Positions 9,662 to 18,767 are shown, counted from the stretch's first letter. The stretch is 64,000 nt of DNA from Glacieibacterium frigidum (GCF_007097155.1 NZ_VJWA01000002.1:806001-870000); one strand, 5' to 3'. The notes: generated by a model from the sequence alone, not told the origin. Numbers and translations are program-made.

Positions 9662-12558
9662 CGCGCCCGCGCCTGCCACTCGGCGACCCGCGCGAGATGG
9701 TCGAAATCGCTGTAGCGCGCGGCATATTCGGGGTGCAGCTTGGCGGTAAAGGGCTCGCTCCCGAGCAGGTATTTCTCGCACAGGTCGTCGAACGCCGCGA
9801 TCGTCGCCGCGACATGGTCGGGCAGCTCGATGAACGGCTTGCCGCGGTAGGCGAGCGGGTCGGTCGCGTCGCCGGGCTCCTTGCCGCCGCTCAGTCGCCA
9901 GTAGCGCAGCGCCTCTACCGCCGCGCCGGCATCGGTGCCGATCAGCCAGGCGAGCAGCCCCATCTGCAGCGCGAAGCCCCCCTGCACCTGCGCGTTGCTC
10001 GGCGGCTTGCCGGTCTTGTAGTCGATGATCGCCAGCGCGCCCGCGGCATTATGGTCGACGCGGTCGGCGCGGCCCTGCAGCGTCACGCCGTTCCGCAGTT
10101 CGCGCACCGCCTTGACCTCGGCGCCGTGCGGCGACCAGCCCGCGTCGTGCCAGCGCGCCGATTCCTCGACGACCCAGTCGAGCGCGCGTTCGACCCGCGG
10201 CTTCCACAGCGCCTGCATCAGCGGGTGGTTCGACCACTTCTCGCGAAGCATCGTCGCCGCGATCGGCTGCAGCGCGTCGGGCTCGCCGCCGCCCTTGATC
10301 CACTTTTCGAGCACATCGTGCAGGTCGATGCCGCGCTCCGCCGCGCCCGGATCGGCGTCGAGCGGGTCGAGCAGCTTGAGCTCGAGGATCGCGCGCGCAT
10401 ACCAGCTGAACGGGTCGGCCTTGAGCTGCTCGGCGGCAGTGACCGAGATCTTCCGCGGCCGCATCGCCGCCGATGGCGCGGGTTCGGGGCGCGGCGCCGG
10501 TGCGGGCACGGCGCTTCGGTCGAGCGCGCGCGCCAGTGCCAGCAGTTCGGTCTCGGGCTTCAGCGCGTCGCCGACACTCGCATGCAGCCGCAGCCAGAAG
10601 CGCGACGCGACCGTCGGCGCGCTGTCGTCACGCCGCGCGCGAGTCAGCAGCACCTGCGGTCCGCCGAGCGCCGCGGCGAAATCGTGCGCCGCCAGCCCGA
10701 TGCCGCGCTGCGTACCGCCGATGCCCAGTTCGGCGCGGATCTTAAGCGCGAGCCACGGGTCGGGCGACGCCGGGCTAGGCCAAACGCCTTCGTTGAGGCC
10801 GCCGAGGATCGTCAGGTCGGCGCGCTGCAGCCGCGCCTCGAGCGTGCCGTAGATCGCCAGCCGCGGCTGCTTGCCGTACGCCTCGCGCACCGGCACGTCG
10901 CGGAGCAGGCTGCCGAGCAGCGCCGGGGCATCGGCGGGCGCGAACGGGTCGAGGTGGCGGCCGTGCTCGGTCAGCATCGCGACGAGCCCGCCGAGCGCCC
11001 GGCCCGCGGGCCCGCGCCACAGCTCGTCGCCGGCCAGCGCTTCGCCGGTGTCGCGCAGCACGGCGACGGCATCCGCCAGCGCGCAATCCTCGTGCGTGAA
11101 ATGCGCTTCGAGCGGGGCCAGCATCTCGGCGACCTCCGTCCACCACGCGGTCAGCGCCTCGACGGCCTTCGTTTCCTTGAGGCGCGCCGTGACGCCCGCC
11201 AGCCCCGGTACCGGGCGCACGCCGCGCAACCGCCGGTCGAGTGCGCGGACACGGTCGAGCCACGCCAGGCGCTCGGGCCCGAAGCGCACCAGCGGATGCT
11301 TGAGCACCGCGAGCAGCGCGACCGGCGCGAAGCCCTGCGTCGCGGCCTCGGCGAGCGCGAGGATCATCGCACCCGGCGGCGTCTGACGCAGCGGCAGCCC
11401 GGCCGAATCGTCGATGTCGATCCCCCAGCGCGCGAGGTGCCGCGCGACGCGCCGCGCGAGGTTGCGGTCGGGAGTGACCAGCGCCGCGGTCTGCCCCGGC
11501 TCGGCGAGCGCCCGGCGCAGGGCGAGCGCGACGACCTGCGCCTCCTCGGCCGGAGTCGCCGCCTCGACGGTGCGGACGCCGTCGAAGACACCCTCGGGAG
11601 GAGCGTCACGCCAGGCGGTCGTGAACTTGGCAAGGCGCAGTGCCGAGGCGACGGCGCCGGTGCGCGCCACGGGCCCGTCGCTTGCCGTGGGATAGTCCCA
11701 CCCGGCGACCTCGCCCCGCCCGACGTCGATGCGGTCGAGCAGGCGCTTGAGCATATACTGCGGGTGCGCCTCGTCGCCGCCCTCGGCCGTGACGCGGATC
11801 GCGTCCCATTCCTCGTCGTCCATCGCGGTATCGACGCCGGGCAGCACGACGAGGCCGTCGGGCAGGCGCGCAACGACGCGCAGCAGGCGCGCCACGGCGG
11901 GCGACACCGCGACGAGACCGGCCGCAACGATCAGCCCGGCAGGCGGCGACGCCGCCCATTCGCGCGCCACCGCGTCGACGACCGCGAGCCGCCTTGCCAC
12001 TGCGTCGCTCGTCCCTGTCGCGGCGAGAACGGCGGGCCAGTGCTCTCGCACCGCGTCGAACTGGTCGAGGGTCAGCTGGAAATGCTCGGCGAGGTCGGCG
12101 TTCTCGACGAGGGTCGCGAGCGCCGCGGGGTCGACCTCCTCGCCGGTCAGCTCGTCGAGCGCCGACCCCAGCGCATCGGCGAGGCGCAGCGCCTCGACCG
12201 CGGTCACGCCGTCGCCCCGCCGCGCCGCGCCCCGGCGCACCAGTTGCGTCAGCCGCAGCCGCCGCTCGCACGGGTCGAAGGCGGGCGGCAGGTCGAGGCT
12301 GGCGGCTTCGGTCGCGAACCCATCCGCGTCGAGGTCGCCGATCGGCGTCATGCGCGGCAGCAGCAGCCCGCCGTCCGAGCGGCGGACGAAGGCGTCGGTC
12401 AGCGCGCGGACGGCGCGGCGGTTGGGCAGCAGGATGCGCGCGCGCGCCAGCGCCAGCGGGTCGTCCTTGGTCCGCTCCAGCAGTCCAGCTGCGAGCGCAT
12501 CGACGAACGCGCCGTGCGGCGGGATCGTGTAGACCCGCGGGCGCTCAGCTAATGGCAA
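9658..12558 (-). CDS. addB: AddB double-strand break repair nuclease
   Basis: Partner of AddA; recognises recombination hotspot sequences and cuts the second strand. The 966 residues match the alphaproteobacterial AddB type. The N-terminus has a helicase-like region without a clean Walker A, and the C-terminus a PD-(D/E)XK nuclease (ALAIIDYKTGKPP, near 841-853, with a following Gln motif). I see no cysteine cluster like the iron-sulphur site of Firmicute AddB. The ATG at 12558 overlaps the end of murU by 14 bases and the stop overlaps addA. Confidence 0.93.
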   Translation of the reverse strand: MPLAERPRVYTIPPHGAFVDALAAGLLERTKDDPLALARARILLPNRRAVRALTDAFVRRSDGGLLLPRMTPIGDLDADGFATEAASLDLPPAFDPCERRLRLTQLVRRGAARRGDGVTAVEALRLADALGSALDELTGEEVDPAALATLVENADLAEHFQLTLDQFDAVREHWPAVLAATGTSDAVARRLAVVDAVAREWAASPPAGLIVAAGLVAVSPAVARLLRVVARLPDGLVVLPGVDTAMDDEEWDAIRVTAEGGDEAHPQYMLKRLLDRIDVGRGEVAGWDYPTASDGPVARTGAVASALRLAKFTTAWRDAPPEGVFDGVRTVEAATPAEEAQVVALALRRALAEPGQTAALVTPDRNLARRVARHLARWGIDIDDSAGLPLRQTPPGAMILALAEAATQGFAPVALLAVLKHPLVRFGPERLAWLDRVRALDRRLRGVRPVPGLAGVTARLKETKAVEALTAWWTEVAEMLAPLEAHFTHEDCALADAVAVLRDTGEALAGDELWRGPAGRALGGLVAMLTEHGRHLDPFAPADAPALLGSLLRDVPVREAYGKQPRLAIYGTLEARLQRADLTILGGLNEGVWPSPASPDPWLALKIRAELGIGGTQRGIGLAAHDFAAALGGPQVLLTRARRDDSAPTVASRFWLRLHASVGDALKPETELLALARALDRSAVPAPAPRPEPAPSAAMRPRKISVTAAEQLKADPFSWYARAILELKLLDPLDADPGAAERGIDLHDVLEKWIKGGGEPDALQPIAATMLREKWSNHPLMQALWKPRVERALDWVVEESARWHDAGWSPHGAEVKAVRELRNGVTLQGRADRVDHNAAGALAIIDYKTGKPPSNAQVQGGFALQMGLLAWLIGTDAGAAVEALRYWRLSGGKEPGDATDPLAYRGKPFIELPDHVAATIAAFDDLCEKYLLGSEPFTAKLHPEYAARYSDFDHLARVAEWQARAR

Positions 12559-13306
12559 GCAGCGCCTCGGTCTCGGTCACCGCCGCGGGCGTGCCGACGT
12601 GGAACCACAGGCCGGAGTGGACGATGCCGTAGAGCCGCTTGCTGGCGAGCAGCGAGTCCCAGACGCGCCACATCGAGAAGGGCTCGACCGGCTGCGCCTC
12701 GAACAGCCGCTTCGACAGCAGCTGGATGCCCGAATAGACGTACGGCGCGACGCGGTGCTCGACGCGGCGGCGGATGTGCCCGGCGGCGTCCATGTGGAAG
12801 TCGCCGCGCCCCTCGTAGCCGCAGGCACGCGCCAGCGGCACGAGCAGCAGCAGCGCGTCCATCGCCTCCGGGTCCCAGCGCTGCGCCAGCAGCTTCAGCG
12901 TGTCTACCGAGCCGTCGACGTAGAGATTGTCGCTGTTGACCACATAGAACGGGTCGGCGTCGATCAGCGGCAGCGCCTTCGTGACTCCGCCGCCGGTCTC
13001 CAGCAGTTGCCCGCGCTCGTCCGACAGGCGGATGTCGAGGTCGCGGCGGCCGCGCACGTGGGCGTCGATCTGGTCGGCGAAATAATGGGTGTTGATCACG
13101 GCGCGACCAACTCCGGCCGTCACCAGATGATCGAGCGCGCGGTCGAGCAGGGTGCGCCCGGCGACCTCGATCAGCGGCTTCGGACGGGTGGCGGTGAGCG
13201 GCCGCATGCGCTTGCCCAAGCCCGCGGCGAGCACCATCGCGCTGCTCGGCACCGCGACGTCGATCGCCGGCCGCAGCGCCAGCGGGGCGGCGAAGCGCGG
13301 CTTCAC
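12545..13306 (-). CDS. murU: N-acetylmuramate-1-phosphate uridylyltransferase
   Basis: Nucleotidyltransferase that makes UDP-MurNAc from MurNAc-1-phosphate in the cell-wall recycling shortcut bypassing de novo MurA synthesis. 253 residues. The sugar-nucleotide signature LAAGLGKRMRPLTATRPKPL sits near residue 26, with VVNSDNLYVDG as the metal-binding region. The GTG at 13306 is preferred over an ATG further up because it overlaps the amgK stop as GTGA. The pairing with amgK supports MurU over other GlmU-like transferases. It ends 14 nt inside addB. Confidence 0.92.
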   Translation of the reverse strand: MKPRFAAPLALRPAIDVAVPSSAMVLAAGLGKRMRPLTATRPKPLIEVAGRTLLDRALDHLVTAGVGRAVINTHYFADQIDAHVRGRRDLDIRLSDERGQLLETGGGVTKALPLIDADPFYVVNSDNLYVDGSVDTLKLLAQRWDPEAMDALLLLVPLARACGYEGRGDFHMDAAGHIRRRVEHRVAPYVYSGIQLLSKRLFEAQPVEPFSMWRVWDSLLASKRLYGIVHSGLWFHVGTPAAVTETEALLAIS

Positions 13307-14253
13307 TGTGCGCGCGCCGACGCGGGGACGTTCGCGACGAACCATGCCGCGACAGGAGCGAGTGCCGGGTGCGCGAGGTTGCGCGTCAGATGCCCCCAGA
13401 CGCGCGGCAGCAGCGGAATGTAGCCGCCCTTGCCGTCGCGGTCCCGCAGGCGCGTGAAGACGCCGATGATCTTGGTATTGCGCTGCGCCCCCAGGATTTC
13501 ATACGCGGCGCGAAAGGCCTGCGCGTCGGCGACGCCCGCCGCGGTGAGGTAGCGGTCGAGCATCTCGGCCTCGAGCGGCGGCGAAACATCGCGCCGCGCG
13601 TCCTGCAGCAGAGACACGAGGTCGTACGCCGGATGGCCCGCCAGTGCGTCCTGGAAGTCGAGCAGGCCGAGGCCGCCGCCGGGGAGCAGCATCAGATTGT
13701 CGGCATGATAGTCGCGCAGCGTCAGCACCGGCTTGGGCGCCAGCACCTGCGGCCAGACCGCGTCCCACGCCGCGTCGTAACCGGGCGCCTCGGCCAGGCC
13801 GGCGGCGGGCAGGTACCAGTCGGTGAACAGCCGCACCTCACGACGCAGCTCGGCCTCGTCATAGGCACGCAAGGGGGGCGCAGGGTGGGCGTGGAGAGCG
13901 GCGAGCAGGTCGATCGCCTGGCCGTAGATCGCCGTTTCGCGCGCCGGGTCGCTCGCCAGCACCGGGTTGACGCGCGCGTCGCCGAAATCGTCGAGCAGGA
14001 TCAGCCCCTGGTCGAGATCGACCCCCAGCGGCGCGGGGGCGGCGAACCCCAGCGCGTTGAGGTGTGCGCCGACCTCCAGAAACGGGCGGCTGTCCTCGTG
14101 CTCGGGCGGGGCGTCCATCAGCACCGCGGTGCGGCCGCCGTCATGCACACGGAAGTAGCGCCGGAACGATGCGTCGCCTGCCAGCGGCCGGATTTCGGCC
14201 CCGGCCCAGCCGTGACGGGCAAGAAATTCGGGGGCCGCGGCGGGCGGAATCAT
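13303..14253 (-). CDS. amgK: Anomeric MurNAc/GlcNAc kinase
   Basis: Phosphotransferase of the aminoglycoside-kinase fold that phosphorylates recovered N-acetylmuramate at C1 for MurU. 316 residues. The phosphate loop region (LAGDASFRRYFRV) is near residue 25, and the catalytic motif RDYHADNLMLL with LLDFQDALAGHPAYDL is near 205-230. The ATG at 14253 overlaps the tsaE stop (ATGA); another ATG at 14265 is possible. Together with murU it forms a peptidoglycan-recycling unit that in pseudomonads confers intrinsic fosfomycin tolerance. Confidence 0.92.
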   Translation of the reverse strand: MIPPAAAPEFLARHGWAGAEIRPLAGDASFRRYFRVHDGGRTAVLMDAPPEHEDSRPFLEVGAHLNALGFAAPAPLGVDLDQGLILLDDFGDARVNPVLASDPARETAIYGQAIDLLAALHAHPAPPLRAYDEAELRREVRLFTDWYLPAAGLAEAPGYDAAWDAVWPQVLAPKPVLTLRDYHADNLMLLPGGGLGLLDFQDALAGHPAYDLVSLLQDARRDVSPPLEAEMLDRYLTAAGVADAQAFRAAYEILGAQRNTKIIGVFTRLRDRDGKGGYIPLLPRVWGHLTRNLAHPALAPVAAWFVANVPASARAQ

Positions 14254-14675
14254 CTGGGCGGCCATCGCCCCTCCCAACCCGCCGGGACATCCCAAGTCAA
14301 GGTCCGTGTCGCCTCCCCCGCCCCGTCGATGCGCAACCGCAACGCGTCCGCCGGCAGCCGCGCCCCCAGCCGCTCGGGCCATTCGATGAGCAGCACCGCA
14401 TCGGTCTCGAGCAGCCCGAGCGCGTCGGCATCGCGCGGATCATCGAGGCGGTACAAGTCGACGTGCCAGACCTCGGGCGTCGTGTCGTACGGCTGCACCA
14501 GGGTGAACGTCGGCGACGGCACCTCACCGGTCCAGCCCAACCCGCGCAGGACGCCGCGTGCGAAGCCAGTCTTGCCCGCACCGAGGTCACCCGAGAGCGC
14601 GACGATGTCGCCGGGGCGAAGGACCTGCGCAAGCGCGGCGGCCGTGCGCTCCAGCTCTACTTCGCCGATTTCCAC
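14250..14675 (-). CDS. tsaE: tRNA t6A modification ATPase TsaE
   Basis: ATPase required with TsaB and TsaD for threonylcarbamoyl-adenosine at position 37 of ANN-decoding tRNAs. 141 residues from the GTG at 14675, two bases after the vapC stop; TTG at 14681 is an alternative. The Walker A GDLGAGKT is at 29-36, SPTFTLVQPYD near 60, HVDLYRLDDP near 75 and LIEWPERLG near 100. An ATG at 14741 would overlap vapC by 64 bases and adds a non-conserved segment. Coupled to amgK by ATGA. Confidence 0.93.
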   Translation of the reverse strand: MEIGEVELERTAAALAQVLRPGDIVALSGDLGAGKTGFARGVLRGLGWTGEVPSPTFTLVQPYDTTPEVWHVDLYRLDDPRDADALGLLETDAVLLIEWPERLGARLPADALRLRIDGAGEATRTLTWDVPAGWEGRWPPR

Positions 14676-14677
14676 TT

Positions 14678-15097
14678 TCAATCGCGGCGGCTGGCAGGAT
14701 GGATCAGCGCGTCGGTCGCGGTGAAATCCTTGCCCGTGCACAGGATTGGCAACGCCAGAACCTTCGCCACGCCATAGACCATCAGGTCGAGCATATTCAG
14801 CTTGCCGCCTGCGCCGGTCCCGCTTCCGAAGCGAGCGTTGGCATCGACTGCAGCCTGCGCCGCTGCGGCGTCGAAAGGCAGTATGACCAGGCCGGCCGTG
14901 ATGAGCTCATTCAGGAAGTCGGCCGCGGGCACTTTGGCGCGCACGTCCCTGCGGCTGATGACGCGCTCATATTCGATCAGAACCGGCGCCGGGATGAAGC
15001 CGGGGTCGGTAAGCAGTGCCTCGACGATGTCCTGATAGCCGGGCTCGTTCCAACTAGCGGCAACAAGAGCCGATGTGTCGACAACCATTGCGCTCAT
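14678..15097 (-). CDS. vapC: VapC-type PIN-domain toxin
   Basis: Putative ribonuclease toxin of a type II system, 139 residues, the usual VapC length. Acidic PIN residues are visible: Asp7 in VVDTSAL, Glu42 in LIEYERV, Asp104 in MLDLMVYGVA and Asp124 in CTGKDF. The ATG at 15097 overlaps the antitoxin stop as TGATG. It lies directly upstream of tsaE, two bases apart, inside an otherwise conserved core-gene run, so it is a likely insertion. RNA target unknown; family VapC tRNA or 23S rRNA cleavage is inferred only. Confidence 0.92.
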   Translation of the reverse strand: MSAMVVDTSALVAASWNEPGYQDIVEALLTDPGFIPAPVLIEYERVISRRDVRAKVPAADFLNELITAGLVILPFDAAAAQAAVDANARFGSGTGAGGKLNMLDLMVYGVAKVLALPILCTGKDFTATDALIHPASRRD

Positions 15098-15366
15098 CAG
15101 CGCGGATCGCCGAACTCGTCATATTCAGCAGCGTCGAACTCGGCCATGCCGGGACCGCCGATCGCCGCAAGACGACTGAGCGCCGCATAGACGCGCTCGC
15201 GCCGCTCGCCAGCCTCGTCGCGACGGGGCTCAACCTGTGCGCGCAACAGGGCGAGAGCCTGCTCGACGACATGAACCTGGCTGCTTCCGTCACGCGTCAG
15301 CACCCGCAGGTCATCGCGCGCCCGGTCGGAGCGGATCGTGATGGCTTGCTGGCTGCGTCGGGTCAT
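15097..15366 (-). CDS. vapB: VapB-type antitoxin
   Basis: Antitoxin of 89 residues beginning MTRRSQQAITIRSDRARDD. The N-terminus is a ribbon-helix-helix-like DNA-binding segment (ITIRSDRARDDLRVLTRD, then a helix VHVVEQALALL), matching the type II VapB family found with PIN toxins. The C-terminal part (FDAAEYDEFGDPR) is acidic and should wrap the toxin. ATG at 15366. A 14-bp perfect palindrome 21 nt upstream is the natural autoregulation site. Confidence 0.88.
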   Translation of the reverse strand: MTRRSQQAITIRSDRARDDLRVLTRDGSSQVHVVEQALALLRAQVEPRRDEAGERRERVYAALSRLAAIGGPGMAEFDAAEYDEFGDPR

Positions 15367-15386
15367 ACGCCGCAAACTAGTGACGT

Positions 15387-15418
15387 GTGCTTGCACGGTC
15401 AATCGACCGTGCAAGCAC
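15387..15418. promoter_or_regulatory. Perfect 14-bp inverted repeat upstream of vapB
   Basis: GTGCTTGCACGGTC at 15387-15400 and its exact reverse complement at 15405-15418, separated by AATC. It lies between the ahcY stop (9 nt away) and the vapB start (21 nt away). It may be the VapBC operator, a transcription-stopping hairpin after ahcY, or both. No U-tract follows it on the minus strand, which favours the operator reading. Confidence 0.6.
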
Positions 15419-15426
15419 GTCACGTC

Positions 15427-16836
15427 TTAGTAGCGGTAGTGATCCGGCTTGAACGGCCCCTCGACCGGCACGCCGATATAGCCCGCCTGCTGCGCCGACA
15501 GCTTGGTCAGCTTCACGCCCAGCTTCTCGAGGTGGAGCGCGGCGACCTTCTCGTCGAGGTGCTTGGGCAGGACGTACACGTCGTTCTTGTACTGCTCGGG
15601 GCGCGTGAACAGCTCGATCTGCGCCAGCGTCTGGTTGGTGAAGCTCGCCGACATGACGAAGCTCGGGTGGCCGGTGGCATTGCCCAGGTTCACCAGACGG
15701 CCCTTCGACAGGATGATGATCTGCTTGCCGTCGGGGAACTCGACCAGGTCGACCTGCGGCTTCACCTCGGTCCACTTGTAGTTCGACAGCGCCGAAATCT
15801 GGATCTCGCTGTCGAAGTGGCCGATGTTGCAGACGATCGCCATGTTCTTCATCGCCTTCATGTGATCGGCGGTGATCACGTCGGCATTGCCCGTCGCGGT
15901 CACGAAAATGTCGGAGCGGGTCACCGCCTCCTCCATCGTCACGACCTCGAAGCCCTCCATCGCCGCCTGCAGCGCGCAGATCGGATCGATCTCGGTGACC
16001 AGCACGCGCGCGCCGCCGTTGCGGAGCGACTGGGCGCTGCCCTTGCCGACGTCGCCGAAGCCCGCGACGGTCGCGACCTTGCCGGCCAGCATCACGTCGG
16101 TGCCGCGGCGGATGGCGTCGACCAGCGACTCCTTGCAGCCATAGAGGTTGTCGAACTTCGACTTGGTGACGCTGTCGTTGACGTTGATCGCCGGGAACGG
16201 CAGCTCGCCCTTCTTGGCGATCGCGTACAGGCGGTGGACGCCGGTGGTGGTCTCCTCGCTGACGCCCTTGATCGCCTTGACGGTCTCGGTGAGGTAGCCC
16301 GGACGGCGCGCGATGAACGCCTTCAGCGCGCGCTGCATCTCGACCTCTTCCTCGTTCTCGGGCTCGGGCATCGTCGCGCCGGCCTCGAGCTTGGCGCCCC
16401 ACAGCGCGAACATCGTCGCGTCGCCACCGTCATCGAGGATCATGTTGCAGGTCGTGTCGCCCCAGTCGAAGATCGACCCGACGTAATCCCAATAGTCGGC
16501 GAGGCTCTCGCCCTTGATCGCGAACACCGGCACGCCGGTCGCGGCGATGGCGGCGGCGGCATGATCCTGCGTCGAATAGATGTTGCACGTCGCCCAGCGC
16601 ACTTCGCCGCCCAGCGCGGTCAGCGTCTCGATCAGCACGGCGGTCTGGATCGTCATGTGCAGCGAGCCGGTGATGCGCGCACCCTTCAGCGGCTGCGACG
16701 CGCCGAACTCCTGGCGCAGCGCCATGAGGCCGGGCATCTCGGTCTCGGCGATGTCGATCTCGCGGCGGCCGAAGTCGGCGAGGCCGATGTCGGCGACGAC
16801 ATAGTCGGTGAAGGTCGTTGCGGGAGCGGTGGCCAT
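15427..16836 (-). CDS. ahcY: Adenosylhomocysteinase
   Basis: Reversibly hydrolyses S-adenosylhomocysteine to adenosine and homocysteine, regenerating the methyl cycle. 469 residues from the ATG at 16836, chosen because AGGACC lies eight bases upstream; ATG at 16857 would add seven residues. It contains the NAD-binding [14 protein letters not shown], the catalytic stretch [29 protein letters not shown], and the C-terminal KPDHYRY that contributes to the neighbouring subunit's cofactor site. Its own leader carries a 16-bp palindrome. Confidence 0.98.
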   Translation of the reverse strand: MATAPATTFTDYVVADIGLADFGRREIDIAETEMPGLMALRQEFGASQPLKGARITGSLHMTIQTAVLIETLTALGGEVRWATCNIYSTQDHAAAAIAATGVPVFAIKGESLADYWDYVGSIFDWGDTTCNMILDDGGDATMFALWGAKLEAGATMPEPENEEEVEMQRALKAFIARRPGYLTETVKAIKGVSEETTTGVHRLYAIAKKGELPFPAINVNDSVTKSKFDNLYGCKESLVDAIRRGTDVMLAGKVATVAGFGDVGKGSAQSLRNGGARVLVTEIDPICALQAAMEGFEVVTMEEAVTRSDIFVTATGNADVITADHMKAMKNMAIVCNIGHFDSEIQISALSNYKWTEVKPQVDLVEFPDGKQIIILSKGRLVNLGNATGHPSFVMSASFTNQTLAQIELFTRPEQYKNDVYVLPKHLDEKVAALHLEKLGVKLTKLSAQQAGYIGVPVEGPFKPDHYRY

Positions 16837-16905
16837 GAGTCGGGTCCTGTCAGACATGCGATTGTTGCGTGCAGCGCCTAGTGCGCGAAGGACCTCGGAG
16901 CAAGC

Positions 16906-16921
16906 ATAAAGATATCTTTAT
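16906..16921. promoter_or_regulatory. Perfect 16-bp palindrome upstream of ahcY
   Basis: ATAAAGATATCTTTAT is a perfect dyad 70 nt upstream of the ahcY start and 71 nt upstream of the divergent mscS-like gene. It is AT-rich in otherwise high-GC sequence. From memory it resembles the ArsR-family SahR operators reported upstream of methionine-cycle genes in Proteobacteria; this identification is inference. Confidence 0.55.
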
Positions 16922-16992
16922 ATCCCTCGGCGGGTTGGCGCGGGACCCTGGCAGGGCTAGTATCGGGATCGCGACGACGCGGGGCGACCGAC

Positions 16993-17811
16993 ATGAACAT
17001 TCACGACTGGTGGCTGACGACCGCGCCGATCCTGACCGCGGTCGGCCTCAAGATCATCGGCGCGATCGTCCTCTACATGGTCGGCCGCTGGCTGATTGGC
17101 ATCGCGACGCGCACCGTGTCGGCGGTGCTGACGGCGCGCAATTTCGATCCCACGCTGCAGCGCTACATCGCCAACATCCTGGGCGTGCTGCTCAACATCG
17201 TACTGGTCGTCGCCATCCTCGGCTATTTCGGGGTCGAGACGACGAGCTTCGCGGCGCTGCTGGCAGGCGTCGGCCTGGCGATCGGCGCGGCATGGTCGGG
17301 GCTGCTCGGCAACTTCGCAGCGGGCGCCTTCCTGATCATCTTCCGCCCCTACAAGGTCGGCGACTACGTCGTCGCGGGCGGGGTCGAGGGCACGGTGACC
17401 GAGATCGGCCTGTTCAACACCGTGATCACCAGCCCCGACAACGTCGTCACCATCGTCGGCAACGGCAAGGTCAGCGGCGACACGATCAAGAACTTCTCCG
17501 CCCATGCGTGGCGGCGTGTCGAGCGCACCGCGCAGCTCGCGCACGGCGTCGACCCGCTCGATGCCATCGCACGGCTCAAGCCCGCACTCGCGGCGATCCC
17601 CAATGTCGCTGCCGACCCCGCGCCCGATGTCGAGATCCTCGATTTCAACGCGATGGGCACGCTGCTCGCGGTCCGCCCCTATTGCCACACCGACCATTTC
17701 TGGCAGGTCTGGTTCGACACCAACAAGCTGATCGCCGCGACCTTCGCCGCCGCCAACTACCCGGCGCCGGCGGTGGTGCAGGAGGAGCGCGACAGCCCGG
17801 CGCGGCCCTAG
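16993..17811 (+). CDS. Small-conductance mechanosensitive channel (MscS family)
   Basis: Inner-membrane channel that opens under membrane tension during hypo-osmotic shock. 272 residues. Three transmembrane helices are visible (about 12-38, 56-80, 84-112), the third being glycine/alanine rich (AALLAGVGLAIGAAWSGLLGN) as in pore-lining MscS helices, followed by the beta-domain (FRPYKVGDYVVAGGVEGTVTEIGLF, NVVTIVGNGKVSGDTIKN). The short length matches minimal MscS types. ATG at 16993. It faces ahcY across the palindrome region and overlaps the downstream gene by its stop codon (CTAG). Confidence 0.9.
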   Translation: MNIHDWWLTTAPILTAVGLKIIGAIVLYMVGRWLIGIATRTVSAVLTARNFDPTLQRYIANILGVLLNIVLVVAILGYFGVETTSFAALLAGVGLAIGAAWSGLLGNFAAGAFLIIFRPYKVGDYVVAGGVEGTVTEIGLFNTVITSPDNVVTIVGNGKVSGDTIKNFSAHAWRRVERTAQLAHGVDPLDAIARLKPALAAIPNVAADPAPDVEILDFNAMGTLLAVRPYCHTDHFWQVWFDTNKLIAATFAAANYPAPAVVQEERDSPARP

Positions 17812-18767
17812 CGCGCGACGTTGACCCGCGAGATGCCGAGCCCGTCGCTGCCCTTGCCGGCGGCGAGGCGGCGCAGCACCTTGCCGCTAGCCAAATCGAC
17901 CTCCGCCACCCGCGCAGCCCCCGTCTCGGCGACGTAGAGCCGCTTGCCGGTCGCGTCGAACAGGATCGTCACCTGCTGCACGGCCTTGTCTCCGCTGACC
18001 GGGATCGTCCGCACGACCTTGCGCGCGCGCACGTCGATGACGCTCAGATCGCCGCCGTTGAAGTTGGAGCTGATCGCCGTCCGCCCGTCCGGGCTAATCG
18101 CCAGCCGGATCGGCAGGTCGCCGACGCTCAGCTTCGCGACCTCGGCGAAGCTCGACGTGTCATAGACCCGCACATCGTCGCTGCCGCGGCTTGCGACCCA
18201 CAGCTCGCGCCCGTCGGGGGTCAGCGCTATGCCCTCGGGCTCGTCGCCCGCCACCAGGTCGCGCAGCTTGGCGCCCTTGGAGAGGTCGATGACGCTGACG
18301 CTGCGGCTCGACAGGTTGGAGACATAGGCGCGCGTCGCGTCGCGCGAGACGACGACCATGTGCGAGCCCTTCTGTCCGGTCGGTACCGCGCCGGTGACGC
18401 GGCCGGACGCGGAATCGACGATGGTCAGCGTGTCGCTGCCCTCGGTGGTCACGACGATCCGCCCGTCGCGCAGCCAGACGATGCCGTGCGGCGCGGCGTT
18501 GGGCGAAAGGTCGATGCGGCTCAGCTGCTTGCCGCTCGCGAGGTCGATCAGGTCGATCGTCGTGCCGCCATAGGCGACGACCGCGGCGAGCGCGCCGTCG
18601 GGGCTGACCGCGACCTCGTGCGGCTTCGACGCAGTCGGCAGGCGGCGCAGCTCGCGGCCGGTCTTGAGATCGATCAGGCTGATGCTGTCCTCGGCCTTGT
18701 TGCCGACGATCAGGGTTTCGGCCGCTGCCGGCGCGGCGAGCAGCAGGGCGAGGGCGAGGCGGATCAC
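17808..18767 (-). CDS. Periplasmic YncE-like beta-propeller
   Basis: Exported protein of 319 residues made of repeated YVTN-type blades. Residues 1-20 are a signal peptide (IRLALALLLAAPAAAE). Repeats such as LIDLKTGRELRRLPTASKPHEVAVSPDG, VIDLSKGAKLRDL and GRELWVASRGSDDVRVYD recur about every 42 residues. Related proteins bind quinoprotein partners or heavy metals; no function can be assigned. The GTG at 18767 overlaps the hisN stop (GTGA). Confidence 0.85.
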   Translation of the reverse strand: MIRLALALLLAAPAAAETLIVGNKAEDSISLIDLKTGRELRRLPTASKPHEVAVSPDGALAAVVAYGGTTIDLIDLASGKQLSRIDLSPNAAPHGIVWLRDGRIVVTTEGSDTLTIVDSASGRVTGAVPTGQKGSHMVVVSRDATRAYVSNLSSRSVSVIDLSKGAKLRDLVAGDEPEGIALTPDGRELWVASRGSDDVRVYDTSSFAEVAKLSVGDLPIRLAISPDGRTAISSNFNGGDLSVIDVRARKVVRTIPVSGDKAVQQVTILFDATGKRLYVAETGAARVAEVDLASGKVLRRLAAGKGSDGLGISRVNVAR

